Below, piece by piece: positions 9,037 to 17,926 of a stretch of DNA of 64,000 nucleotides; positions within the stretch are counted from its first letter, which is position 1; every line of letters starts with the position of its first letter. The stretch comes from Paramylibacter kogurei. GTDB lineage: Bacteria; Pseudomonadota; Alphaproteobacteria; Rhodobacterales; Rhodobacteraceae. The position numbers and the translations under genes were made by a program. Location of the stretch: positions 82,455 to 146,454 of the forward strand of contig NZ_MDGM01000013.1 of the NCBI RefSeq assembly GCF_002742285.1, written 5' to 3'. Below the pieces are notes generated by a model that saw only the letters and a list, made by a program, of their open reading frames with translations, was not told where the DNA came from and made no database searches.

Positions 9037-10044
9037 TCAGATTTTTGTAACAAGTTTTGGTGATGTCGCGTGATAGGGTTCAATAATCGCCTGATCGCCC
9101 ACCGATGGATGCAATTTTTCACAGGGAAACGCGCCAACGATGCGTTTGGAACGCAGTAAGAAAAATTTGGCAATACCGCGCTTGTCACCTTTGGCAGGTG
9201 CGGTCGGATCCAAAACAAACCGATCGCGCCAATCGGTGGGCAGGAGCAGACCGCATTCTTCTGCTTTTTCTAACATCCATACCAATGGAATGTTGGATAA
9301 TGGTCGCGCATCTGGAAATTTCCAAACATGTCCGCCAATATCCGAATGTGCACCGCGAAACCAGACTTGTTCTAAATGGCCATTCCAACCAAATTCAACA
9401 TCCCACAACACAGGGGCATAGGCATTGCGTGTTTCATCAAGTGCCAGCGCGTGAAATCCGTTTTTCACGCCACCCCCGATTTTGTCATTGTGAAATTCAG
9501 TCGCCATCGGTGCCAATCGCGAAAGTAACGGATAGGATAGGCCAAGCGCCTTGACCGTGTCCCAGACGCCGATCATTTCAATTGGGATATCGCGGTTGGT
9601 ATATGCGTTGACAAAATGGCGCAGCGTGACACCGCTGGATTTGCATTCGTAGAGCCGAAACGCTTGTGTCACGCGCCGCTCAATTGCGTGTTTGCGCCGC
9701 AGTAACCCAAGCTGTGCTATCATTCCCGCCAATGATCGCACGGCATATGCGCCCCGACTAAATCCAAATAAATAAATCTTGTCGCCCGAACGATATTGCG
9801 ATGACAATCGTGCATAGGCCTGACGTATCGTTGCATTGATCCCCAAGCCTGAAGCGATGGTAATCCAATTCCACAAACCATGCCCTTGCACACCGGGATG
9901 ATACCACAATGTTTCGTCACGCGCATTTGGCGTTTCTTCGAGCAAACGAAACAAAATCCCAGCGTTTGTTTCATGCCCTTTGTCAAGCTTGCTTTGTGTG
10001 CCATCGATAATGATGATGTGATTTCGGGGGCGTCTTTTGTTCAT
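9037..10044 (-). CDS. DUF2235 (Tle1-like) alpha/beta hydrolase
   Basis: 335-residue DUF2235 protein. The family has an alpha/beta-hydrolase fold shared with the phospholipase effectors of type VI secretion (Tle1) and with many housekeeping proteins. It has an N-terminal HIIIIDGTQSKLD, the nucleophile elbow GFSRGAYAVRSLAG (GxSxG) and WDTVKALGL. No PAAR, VgrG or immunity gene is nearby, so a T6SS effector role is not supported. The ATG at 10044 is the first plausible start; the open frame upstream has no family resemblance. Substrate unknown. Confidence 0.75.
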   Translation of the reverse strand: MNKRRPRNHIIIIDGTQSKLDKGHETNAGILFRLLEETPNARDETLWYHPGVQGHGLWNWITIASGLGINATIRQAYARLSSQYRSGDKIYLFGFSRGAYAVRSLAGMIAQLGLLRRKHAIERRVTQAFRLYECKSSGVTLRHFVNAYTNRDIPIEMIGVWDTVKALGLSYPLLSRLAPMATEFHNDKIGGGVKNGFHALALDETRNAYAPVLWDVEFGWNGHLEQVWFRGAHSDIGGHVWKFPDARPLSNIPLVWMLEKAEECGLLLPTDWRDRFVLDPTAPAKGDKRGIAKFFLLRSKRIVGAFPCEKLHPSVGDQAIIEPYHATSPKLVTKI

Positions 10045-10105
10045 GGTTGGGATGATGATCGGTTTCACCAAAAACGCAAGAAAACTGTGCAAAACAGTTT
10101 GTGAT

Positions 10106-11230
10106 TTATGCCAATACCACAGATTCCATCGCGCCATATCCGTTAAATTGTGTCGCGATTGATTGCACGTATGCGCCCATGCCCTTGAATAAAATATAAT
10201 CACCTTCCGATACGGTTTCTGGCAACGATAGGCATTCCGGCAAACGATCAATGGAATCACATGTTGGTCCGAATATGGTGAAATCGCGATAGGTGCCATC
10301 GCGAACGCTGCCTTTGGAGGTGAAAAGAGAATACCGCTCGCAATTGCCAATATCGCGAAATTCGGTCAGCCCGCCATAAACACCATCGTTTAAAAACAGT
10401 ACATCGCGATCACGTGCTTTGACGCGCGTGACCAATGTAAATGCCTCTGCCACCATCGCGCGGCCCGGTTCGCAAACCAATTTTGGACTTTCATCACCAA
10501 AGCTGTCTTTGCACGATTGCGCGATGCATTCAAAAATCGGGTTTAATTCTGGTTTGATTGCGCCGCGAAACGATGGGAAACCACCACCAACATTCAGCCG
10601 TTGTAATTTCACATCTGCTGAACGCGCAATATTTGCGCATGTGGATATGTATTTCACCCAAGTTTGCGCATCTTCACACTGTGTTCCAGGGTGAAACGTC
10701 ATCGAGGTTTGAAAACCTGCATCACGCGCCTGTTGTAACAAGGATTTACATTCATCCGGTGTTGCGCCAAATTTATCACCAAAATCATATGCGGCCCCTT
10801 TGGTGGGTAGCTTTAATCGCACTGATATTTCACATCCCTTTGGCGCAAGCTTTATCAGCTTGGCCAATTCACCGTAACGATCAACGGAAAATGACCGAAT
10901 GCCGTGGTTCAATGCGATTTGAATTTCTGCAACAGATCGCACAGGGTTGTTGTAATGCATTGTCAGGTCTGCACCGTGGCTACGCACCATTTTCATTTCT
11001 GATGGGGATGCAACATCAAAACTGGTGACACCTGCATTTACCAAATGGCTTAACACCATTTGATCAGGGTTTGCCTTGACCGCATATGTCACCAAGCCAT
11101 CAAAACCATTCAAAAACTGTTTCGCCGTTTGCGCCAGCGTATCAGCATGGAAAAAAATCACGGGGCGATCTGGCTGTCGTTGTTCCAGATAATCCAGCGG
11201 GTGTTGCCAATTGGTACGTTGAAATGTCAT
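10106..11230 (-). CDS. Ornithine/diaminobutyrate-type decarboxylase (PLP fold III)
   Basis: 374-residue eukaryote-type ornithine decarboxylase homologue, making putrescine from ornithine (some bacterial members prefer lysine). PLP-binding Lys52 is in VTYAVKANPD. The glycine loop is LNVGGGFPSFRG, and the C-terminal FGPTCDSID carries the active-site Cys donated across the dimer. AGGCAGG lies before the ATG. It is divergent from an Lrp/AsnC-type regulator (11343) that could control it, since such regulators often act on adjacent amino-acid genes. Confidence 0.88.
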   Translation of the reverse strand: MTFQRTNWQHPLDYLEQRQPDRPVIFFHADTLAQTAKQFLNGFDGLVTYAVKANPDQMVLSHLVNAGVTSFDVASPSEMKMVRSHGADLTMHYNNPVRSVAEIQIALNHGIRSFSVDRYGELAKLIKLAPKGCEISVRLKLPTKGAAYDFGDKFGATPDECKSLLQQARDAGFQTSMTFHPGTQCEDAQTWVKYISTCANIARSADVKLQRLNVGGGFPSFRGAIKPELNPIFECIAQSCKDSFGDESPKLVCEPGRAMVAEAFTLVTRVKARDRDVLFLNDGVYGGLTEFRDIGNCERYSLFTSKGSVRDGTYRDFTIFGPTCDSIDRLPECLSLPETVSEGDYILFKGMGAYVQSIATQFNGYGAMESVVLA

Positions 11231-11342
11231 GGGCCTGCCTGTTTTTCTTCATTATGCAGCGATCAAACGTCAGTTAGACAAGGTTTATTGTTGAATTAGC
11301 GTATTATTTTGGGCAATCTGACGAAAACAAAGGCGATATGTG

Positions 11343-11774
11343 ATGGATAATCTTGATAAACGGCTGCTGTCTGAATTGCGCACAAATGCACGCATTCCGA
11401 TTTCAAGCCTTGCGGCGACTTTGGGTGTGGCGCGCACAACAATTCAGGCGCGCATCCAACGGTTGGAACAAAATGGTACCATCGCGGGGTATAGTTTGCG
11501 ATTGGGTGATGCATTCGCAGCGGGTCAAATTCGTGCAACCGTGTTGTTACAGGTTGATCCCAAAGCGGGCGCAAATCTGTTTTCGCGGTTAAAATCAATT
11601 TCTGCGGTGCAAGAGGCCCATACCGCATCGGGGCGGTTTGATGTGATCTTGCAGGTGGTTGCGCAAACCACCGCGGAATTGGATGCGGTGTTGGATCATA
11701 TTGGTGAAATGACGGGTGTCTTATCATCCGAAAGCTTGATCCAGCTTCGCACAAAAATTAAACGAAGCGCTTGA
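11343..11774 (+). CDS. Lrp/AsnC family transcriptional regulator
   Basis: About 143 residues. The N-terminal helix-turn-helix (DNLDKRLLSELRTNARI, then SLAATLGVARTTIQARIQRL) is followed by a RAM/AsnC ligand-binding domain with AHTASGRFDVILQVV. These proteins form octamers that sense amino acids. An in-frame GTG three bases earlier is possible; AAGG is spaced 9 bases from the ATG. Its position opposite the ornithine decarboxylase gene suggests that it regulates polyamine or amino-acid metabolism, but the ligand is unknown. Confidence 0.9.
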   Translation: MDNLDKRLLSELRTNARIPISSLAATLGVARTTIQARIQRLEQNGTIAGYSLRLGDAFAAGQIRATVLLQVDPKAGANLFSRLKSISAVQEAHTASGRFDVILQVVAQTTAELDAVLDHIGEMTGVLSSESLIQLRTKIKRSA

Positions 11775-11850
11775 TCGGGTGACGGGGCTTTCCCTTCGCG
11801 ATTTGCACGTGTAAAAGCGCCTTGAAATATGACGCATAAGGCACGTGAAA

Positions 11851-14757
11851 ATGGCGATGGAAAAGAATTTTGATGCAGCTTCTGCTGAAGCCGCGATTTA
11901 TAAAAAATGGGAAGATGCCGGGGCTTTTAAGGCTGGGGCGGGACCGCGCACCAAAGATGCCAGCTACAGTGTTATGATCCCACCGCCCAATGTGACGGGT
12001 GTTCTGCACATGGGCCATGCGTTTAACAACACATTGCAGGATATCCTGATCCGCTGGAAACGGATGCAAGGATATGACACGCTTTGGCAACCCGGCACCG
12101 ATCACGCGGGGATCGCCACCCAAATGGTTGTAGAACGCCAATTGGGTGAACAGGGTATCAAACGCACAGACATGAGCCGCGAAGATTTCCTTGCCAAAAT
12201 TTGGGAATGGAAAGAACAATCAGGCGGGACAATTATCAATCAATTGAAACGCCTTGGTGCATCATGCGATTTTTCACGCACGGCATTTACCATGGCGGGG
12301 GCGCATGGCGACACGCGTACTGGTCATGAAAATTCCCCGAATTTCCATGATGCTGTGATCAAGGTTTTTGTTGAAATGTATAACAAAGGCTTGATTTACC
12401 GCGGCAAGCGTCTCGTTAACTGGGACCCGCATTTCGAAACCGCGATTTCCGACCTAGAGGTCGAAAATATCGAGGTCGACGGCCATATGTGGCATTTCAA
12501 ATATCCGCTCGCTGATGGCGTGACATATACCTATCGCGAAAAGGACGAGGACGGCAACGTCACCTTGGAGGAAGAGCGCGATTACATTTCTATCGCCACC
12601 ACACGCCCCGAAACCATGCTGGGTGATGGCGCGGTTGCGGTGCACCCTGATGATGAACGCTATGCGCCCATCGTGGGCAAACTGTGCGAAATTCCTGTGG
12701 GGCCCAAGGAACACCGCCGTCTGATCCCGATCATCACCGATGAATATCCCGATATGAATTTCGGATCAGGTGCCGTGAAAATCACCGGTGCGCATGATTT
12801 CAATGACTACCAAGTCGCCAAACGCGGCGGCATTCCGATGTATCGCCTGATGGATACCAAAGGCGCGATGCGTGCCGATGGCGCACCATATGCCGAAGAG
12901 GCCGCCAAGGCGCAAGCACACGCAAAGGGCGCGGAATTTACCGAAAACGAAGTTGATGCGATCAACCTGATCCCTGATGATCTGCGCGGCCTTAATCGGT
13001 TTGAAGCACGGGCAAAGGTTGTAGAACAGATCACGGGTGAGGGGCTCGCCGTGATGCACGATGTTGTGCGCAAGGTTAAAGACGACGACGGCGTTGAGTC
13101 CGAAATCACGCAAACCGTTCCGATGGTTGAAAACAAGCCAATCATGCAGCCGTTCGGCGATCGATCAAAGGTTGTGATCGAACCGATGCTGACCGATCAA
13201 TGGTTTGTTGAAACAGATAAAATCGTTGGTCCCGCACTTGATGCAGTGCGTGATGGCACAGTTAAAATCCTGCCCGAAAGTGGTGAAAAAGTTTACTATC
13301 ACTGGCTCGAAAATATCGAACCATGGTGTATCTCGCGCCAGCTCTGGTGGGGGCATCAAATTCCGGTTTGGTTTGATAGTGAGGGAAATCAGTTTTGCGC
13401 CGCGACCGAGGCAGAAGCGCAAGCACAAGCAGGTGACGGTGTTGAATTAACCCGTGACCCAGACGTGCTTGACACATGGTTCTCCTCTGGCCTCTGGCCA
13501 ATCGGCACACTTGGCTGGCCCGAAGACACCTCAGAGATGCAGAAATACTTCCCAACCAGCACGCTGGTCACAGGGCAAGATATCTTATTTTTCTGGGTTG
13601 CTCGTATGATGATGATGCAACTTGCCGTCGTGGATCAGGTGCCATTCGACACCGTGTATCTGCACGGACTTGTGCGTGATGCCAAGGGCAAGAAAATGTC
13701 CAAATCAACGGGCAACGTTATGGACCCGCTTGATATCATCGACGAATACGGCGCGGATGCGTTGCGGTTTTCAAGCGCTGCAATGGCCGCACTTGGCGGT
13801 GTGTTAAAGCTCGATATGAAACGAATTGAGGGCTATCGCAATTTTGGCACCAAGCTTTGGAACGCCGCGCGATTTGCTGAGTTTAACGAGGCACGCCCTG
13901 ATCCGGACTTTGACCCAACAAAGGTCACACAGACGTTGAACAAATGGATCGTTGGTGAAACCGCAAAGGCGCGGATCGAAATTGATGCGGCACTTGATGC
14001 CTATCGTTTTAACGATGCGGCGAATGCGTTGTATGTGTTTGTGTGGAATAAAATTTGCGATTGGTATGTCGAGCTTTCAAAACCGTTGCTGCAAGGTGAT
14101 GATCAGGCTGTGATTGCCGAAACCAAGGCCACATTGGTTTGGGTGCTGCAAGAGGCTTTGACCTTGATGCATCCAATCATGCCATTCATTACCGAAAAAC
14201 TCTGGGAAGAATTCGGCGATGAAACATTATTGGCGCATCGCGCATGGCCAACCTATGGCCAAGAGCTTGTCGATACTGCGGCGGAAAAAGAACTGTCTTG
14301 GGTGATTAATCTGATCGAACAGGTGCGCTCTGTCCGTGCGGAAATGCGTGTGAATGCAGGTGCGAAAATTGAAATGATCAATCTTGGGCTTGATGCAAAT
14401 GCGCAAAAAGCACTTGATACAAATTTGGCAATGATCAAACGATTGGCGCGGATCGAAGATGTGAATACCGCAACCGCGGCACCCAAAGGTGCAATTACAT
14501 TACCTGTTGATGGTGGTTCGTTTTGCCTGCCCCTTGCTGATATCATCGATATCGCTGCGGAAAAGGCGCGTTTGTCAAAATCCATTGAAAAGCTGGAAAA
14601 AGAACTTAACGGGATCAAGGGCAAATTGGCGAATGAAAAATTCACCGCAAATGCACCAGAATCCGTTGTCGCGGAAAACCGTGCCCGTGTTGAAACTGGT
14701 GGTGAAGAGCTCGCAACCCTAAAAGAGGCATTCGCGCGGGTGGCGTCGCTTAGCTAA
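11851..14757 (+). CDS. valS: Valyl-tRNA synthetase
   Basis: 968-residue class I aminoacyl-tRNA synthetase charging tRNA-Val. It has HIGH signature HMGHAFNN at about residue 52, the CP1 editing domain ([10 protein letters not shown]), the KMSKS signature GKKMSKSTG, an anticodon-binding domain, and a C-terminal coiled coil ([20 protein letters not shown]) typical of ValS. The start MAMEKNFD at 11851 has AAGG 9 bases upstream; a GTG at 11845 and an ATG at 11857 are alternatives. Codon use in the middle is more GC-rich than in the neighbours, as expected for a highly expressed gene. Confidence 0.97.
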   Translation: MAMEKNFDAASAEAAIYKKWEDAGAFKAGAGPRTKDASYSVMIPPPNVTGVLHMGHAFNNTLQDILIRWKRMQGYDTLWQPGTDHAGIATQMVVERQLGEQGIKRTDMSREDFLAKIWEWKEQSGGTIINQLKRLGASCDFSRTAFTMAGAHGDTRTGHENSPNFHDAVIKVFVEMYNKGLIYRGKRLVNWDPHFETAISDLEVENIEVDGHMWHFKYPLADGVTYTYREKDEDGNVTLEEERDYISIATTRPETMLGDGAVAVHPDDERYAPIVGKLCEIPVGPKEHRRLIPIITDEYPDMNFGSGAVKITGAHDFNDYQVAKRGGIPMYRLMDTKGAMRADGAPYAEEAAKAQAHAKGAEFTENEVDAINLIPDDLRGLNRFEARAKVVEQITGEGLAVMHDVVRKVKDDDGVESEITQTVPMVENKPIMQPFGDRSKVVIEPMLTDQWFVETDKIVGPALDAVRDGTVKILPESGEKVYYHWLENIEPWCISRQLWWGHQIPVWFDSEGNQFCAATEAEAQAQAGDGVELTRDPDVLDTWFSSGLWPIGTLGWPEDTSEMQKYFPTSTLVTGQDILFFWVARMMMMQLAVVDQVPFDTVYLHGLVRDAKGKKMSKSTGNVMDPLDIIDEYGADALRFSSAAMAALGGVLKLDMKRIEGYRNFGTKLWNAARFAEFNEARPDPDFDPTKVTQTLNKWIVGETAKARIEIDAALDAYRFNDAANALYVFVWNKICDWYVELSKPLLQGDDQAVIAETKATLVWVLQEALTLMHPIMPFITEKLWEEFGDETLLAHRAWPTYGQELVDTAAEKELSWVINLIEQVRSVRAEMRVNAGAKIEMINLGLDANAQKALDTNLAMIKRLARIEDVNTATAAPKGAITLPVDGGSFCLPLADIIDIAAEKARLSKSIEKLEKELNGIKGKLANEKFTANAPESVVAENRARVETGGEELATLKEAFARVASLS

Positions 14758-14762
14758 GCGCT

Positions 14763-14842
14763 CCAAATGTTCTAAATATCCTTGCCGAAGGCAACGGCAG
14801 AAATGTCTAAATGCCTTCGGCGAGGATATATTAAACATTTGG
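14763..14842. repeat. 80-bp imperfect palindrome downstream of valS
   Basis: Nested inverted arms: CCAAATGTT / AACATTTGG at the outside (14763-14771 and 14834-14842), ATATCCT / AGGATAT next, and GCCGAAGGCA / TGCCTTCGGC inside, around a short A-rich centre. Most positions pair over 80 bp. It has no T tail, so it is not a simple terminator. It resembles REP/MITE-like intergenic palindromes; copy number cannot be seen from this window. Confidence 0.65.
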
Positions 14843-14907
14843 AAATAAATTTGTTTCAATATTTATCTACGGAACAGGCGGGGACGCCGATGGCCGTACA
14901 TTTGGAG

Positions 14908-14939
14908 ACGGCTCTGGGCGATTGCTCAGGGCCGTTTTT
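14908..14939 (+). terminator. Strong terminator, possibly ending a small RNA
   Basis: A 12-bp stem ACGGCTCTGGGC / GCTCAGGGCCGT (two G-T pairs) with a GATT loop is followed by TTTTT. It lies 150 bp after valS and beyond the palindrome, further than a normal valS terminator. The segment from about 14845 contains further short self-complementary runs (GGCGGGGACGCC), so it may be a small RNA ending here. Confidence 0.7.
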
Positions 14940-15109
14940 CAATTCGGAAACAACTGGCCTGTTTTAAAATCAAACTTAAAAGTCAATATGCGCTGTCCGT
15001 TTTCAATTGGTGCTGCATGTAGCATCCCAATTTCGGCCAGATTTATTCTGTTCGGATTTGATAGCGGTGCAGTGTTTTGAGCGAATTCAGCAGGTTTGAT
15101 CGGTTTCAT
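14939..15109 (-). CDS. Small conserved-type protein, 56 residues
   Basis: Starts at an ATG with a very good ribosome site (AAAGGAG, 7-base spacing). It begins MKPIKPAEFAQ and ends in GQRILTFKFDFKTGQLF. The late RILT-x-x-FD block resembles the end of the neighbouring 60-residue protein (RRILTVYFDK), so the two may be related or may work together. There is no signal peptide or membrane segment. Family not recognised. Confidence 0.55.
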   Translation of the reverse strand: MKPIKPAEFAQNTAPLSNPNRINLAEIGMLHAAPIENGQRILTFKFDFKTGQLFPN

Positions 15110-15199
15110 GTCATTGCTCCTTTGGCAGCAGATACCAGATTGTGCGAATCGATCTGGTTGTACCGCTATATTTAGCAATGAAATGTGAAACCTTTGTAA

Positions 15200-15382
15200 C
15201 TATGGCACGAGACGTTCAATCGCGCGCATGGCGCCGATGGTTTTATCAAAATAAACAGTGAGGATACGACGCCCACCTGTGCTGGTGGCAATTTTGGGTA
15301 AAAACCGTGCGCCAACGGCGGCGCCACCCGTGGCCAATACACTGCGGCGAGTCATTTTTAAGCTAGGCTTTGAATTTGACAT
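15200..15382 (-). CDS. Small Tat-signal protein, 60 residues
   Basis: The N-terminal MTRRSVLATGGAAVGARFLP is a twin-arginine signal (RRSVLA) with a hydrophobic stretch. Only about 30 residues follow, with GGRRILTVYFDKTIGAMRA. Such short Tat-signal proteins occur next to hisC-like genes in Rhodobacterales; function is unknown. GGGGGA precedes the ATG. It lies 91 bp upstream of and divergent to the aminotransferase gene, and shares a C-terminal motif with the next small gene downstream. Confidence 0.6.
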   Translation of the reverse strand: MSNSKPSLKMTRRSVLATGGAAVGARFLPKIATSTGGRRILTVYFDKTIGAMRAIERLVP

Positions 15383-15472
15383 TTAATTCCCCCAATTAGC
15401 AATTGCGTACCATATACATATGGTGTGAAAACGCTGTTACAAGTTTTCACACCAATTTGTGGATTGAGAAAT

Positions 15473-16591
15473 ATGACTGAAAAATCGCAAAGCCCGCGGT
15501 TCACGGAACTCGTAAATTCATTGCCTGCGAGCGTGCCTTTTGTGGGGCCTGAAACGCAAGAACGCGCCCAAGGGCGTATGTTTTCCGCGCGTTTAGGGGC
15601 GAATGAAAATGTGTTTGGTTCATCACCAAAGGTGATCAAAGTGATTGCTGATGCAGCAATGGATACTTGGAAATATTCTGATCCAGAAAGTGTGGAGCTG
15701 CGTCAAGCGCTGGCAGAGCATCACCAGATTTCAGCGCAAAATATTGTGATTGGTGAAGGTATCGATGGGTTGCTTGGGTATTTGGTACGCCTAATGGTGT
15801 CGCCTGGGGATCGCGTTGTAACGTCGCTGGGGGCATATCCAACATTCAATTATCATGTGGCGGGATATGGCGGGGAATTGATTACGGTTCCATATCGCGG
15901 TGATTTTGAAGACCCAGAAGCTTTGATCGCAATGGCGCAAAAAGAAAAGCCAAAGTTGATATATTTTGTAAATCCTGACAATCCTATGGGAACGGTTCAT
16001 TCTGCCGACGTGGTCCAAGCCCTGATTGATAGCGTCCCCGACGAATGTTTGTTGATTTTGGACGAAGCATATATTGAATGTGCACCAGATGGCGCAGCGC
16101 CTGCATTTGACACCAATAATCCAAATGTGATCCGCATGCGCACGTTTTCAAAGGCGTATGGCATGGCGGGCGCACGTGTTGGCTATGCCATCGGCCAAGT
16201 AGAACTTATTCGTGCATTTGATAAAGTCCGCAATCATTTTGGAATTCCAAAAATATCTCAAATGGCGGCATTGGCGGCGTTACAGGATCAGGAATATTTG
16301 TCGCAAGTCGTTCGTCAAATCAACGACGCAAAGGACGAAATAGCAAAAATTGCTACGGAAAATGGGTTGGTTCCGCTCGCGTCTGCAACCAATTTCGTCA
16401 CATTGGATTGTGGTGGTGATGGGGATTACGCACGCCGTGTGGTGGCGGAACTTGGTGCGTTAGGCGTTTTTGTACGCATGCCATTTGTGCCCCCACAAGA
16501 TCGCTGCATTCGGATATCTGCGGGAACACCACAAGACCTCGCCTTATTGGCCGAGGTATTGCCAACAGCATTGGCAAACGCGCAGGGCTAG
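15473..16591 (+). CDS. HisC-type PLP aminotransferase
   Basis: 372-residue class I/II aminotransferase of the histidinol-phosphate aminotransferase group. It carries RLGANENVFGSSP near the N-terminus, FVNPDNPMGT, LILDEAYIE and the PLP Lys in TFSKAYGMAGARVGYA. Rhodobacterales usually carry a second hisC-like gene of this type (opening with PFVGPE) besides the his-operon copy, so histidinol phosphate is only one possible substrate; aromatic amino acids are another. The stop codon overlaps the convergent serine-glyoxylate aminotransferase by 4 bp. Confidence 0.85.
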   Translation: MTEKSQSPRFTELVNSLPASVPFVGPETQERAQGRMFSARLGANENVFGSSPKVIKVIADAAMDTWKYSDPESVELRQALAEHHQISAQNIVIGEGIDGLLGYLVRLMVSPGDRVVTSLGAYPTFNYHVAGYGGELITVPYRGDFEDPEALIAMAQKEKPKLIYFVNPDNPMGTVHSADVVQALIDSVPDECLLILDEAYIECAPDGAAPAFDTNNPNVIRMRTFSKAYGMAGARVGYAIGQVELIRAFDKVRNHFGIPKISQMAALAALQDQEYLSQVVRQINDAKDEIAKIATENGLVPLASATNFVTLDCGGDGDYARRVVAELGALGVFVRMPFVPPQDRCIRISAGTPQDLALLAEVLPTALANAQG

Positions 16592-17793
16592 TTGAAATTG
16601 TGATCTGCCATAACTTTGGCCGCTGCGGCCAAGGCGCCGTCACCATGCGGGATATTGTTGCGCTTGAGCGAGAAATCAATCGCACCAAGCGTTCCCATCA
16701 CCATGTGAACGTTTAAATGCCCCATGTGACCAATGCGAAAATACTGTGCATATTCGGGCGTGTTGGGTTGCGCCATGCCAAGGCCAATTCCAAGCGTTAC
16801 ACCCGCCAGAAATTCGCAATCATGGCGTAAAATTCCACCAACATCTGGTGTGGTTTGAACCGATGATACGCCGCGTGATCGTTTCGAATGGGATTTTATA
16901 TTGTGCCACATCGTTCCGGTATCACCCCATGCATCAATTGCGGCCCAGATCGCATTTGCAAATGTTTCGTGGCGTGCCCAAACATTTTCGATGCCTTCTT
17001 CGTGAACGATCATATCCAGCGCTTCGCGCAATGCATAGAGATGATGCGTGGGCGCAGTGCCGCCAAAATGTTGATAATAAACATCGGGGTTCGCGCGTGT
17101 CGTCCAATCCCAATAAAGGCTTGGGTGAACCAATTTGCGTGCTTTTTGGGCCTTTTCATTGAAAAAGACAAAGGCCAATCCTGCCGGTGTCATCAATCCT
17201 TTTTGACAGGCGGATACCATCACATCGACGCCCCATTGATCCATTTCATGGGGTTCACATCCCAAACTGGCGATGCAATCGACCATGAACAGGGCAGGGT
17301 GGTTGGCATCATTGATGGCCTTGCGAATTGCGGGGATATCGTTCTGAACAGAACTGGCGGTATCTGTTTGGACGGTTAAAACGGCGCGAATTTCGTTTGA
17401 TTTATCCGCGCGTAAGCGTTCATAAATGCGTGCAGGATCGGCATCGGAATGCATCCCAAAATCCATTAATTCCACATCAATCCCTAGGCTTTTGCCCATG
17501 TCACCCCAGCCAGGGCCAAAACGCCCCGTGCCCAAAACCAATACTTTGTCACCCTTATTGAGCGTATTGTTTATTGATGCTTCCCAGGCTGAATGACCAT
17601 TGCCAATGTAAATCGCAACATTGCCGGATGTTCGCGCCACTTTTTTCAAATCGGGCAGAATTGTTGCCGTCATATCAATCATTTCACCCTCATAAATATT
17701 GGGCGAGGCACGATGCATGGCGCGGATTACGCGTTCGGGCATGACAGATGGGCCGGGAATGGCAAGGATGGTGCGACCGTGATGAAGCGACAT
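16588..17793 (-). CDS. sgaA: Serine--glyoxylate aminotransferase
   Basis: 401-residue class V aminotransferase converting serine plus glyoxylate to hydroxypyruvate plus glycine, the entry reaction of the serine cycle and of photorespiratory-type glyoxylate disposal. Seen are the N-terminal TILAIPGPSVMPERV, HRASPNIYEGEM, VDCIASLG and the PLP lysine Lys198 in VSACQKGLMTPAG. Length is typical. No other serine-cycle genes are adjacent, so methylotrophy cannot be inferred from this gene alone. Confidence 0.93.
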   Translation of the reverse strand: MSLHHGRTILAIPGPSVMPERVIRAMHRASPNIYEGEMIDMTATILPDLKKVARTSGNVAIYIGNGHSAWEASINNTLNKGDKVLVLGTGRFGPGWGDMGKSLGIDVELMDFGMHSDADPARIYERLRADKSNEIRAVLTVQTDTASSVQNDIPAIRKAINDANHPALFMVDCIASLGCEPHEMDQWGVDVMVSACQKGLMTPAGLAFVFFNEKAQKARKLVHPSLYWDWTTRANPDVYYQHFGGTAPTHHLYALREALDMIVHEEGIENVWARHETFANAIWAAIDAWGDTGTMWHNIKSHSKRSRGVSSVQTTPDVGGILRHDCEFLAGVTLGIGLGMAQPNTPEYAQYFRIGHMGHLNVHMVMGTLGAIDFSLKRNNIPHGDGALAAAAKVMADHNFN

Positions 17794-17926
17794 GAAATCA
17801 ACCTGATGTTTTTTTCTTTTGTTAGGCCGCGTTTGTGCTTGCGTCAAACACTTGTTGAAAATGGACTGTTGGACAGTGTGATTTGGCGTGATATGACAAA
17901 ACGAATTGACTGGGGAAATAGGCTGT

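Noticed and set aside
9037..10044. Type VI secretion effector (Tle1) system
   Set aside because: DUF2235 is present, but no VgrG, PAAR, Hcp or immunity protein gene is near, and the family has many non-secreted members.
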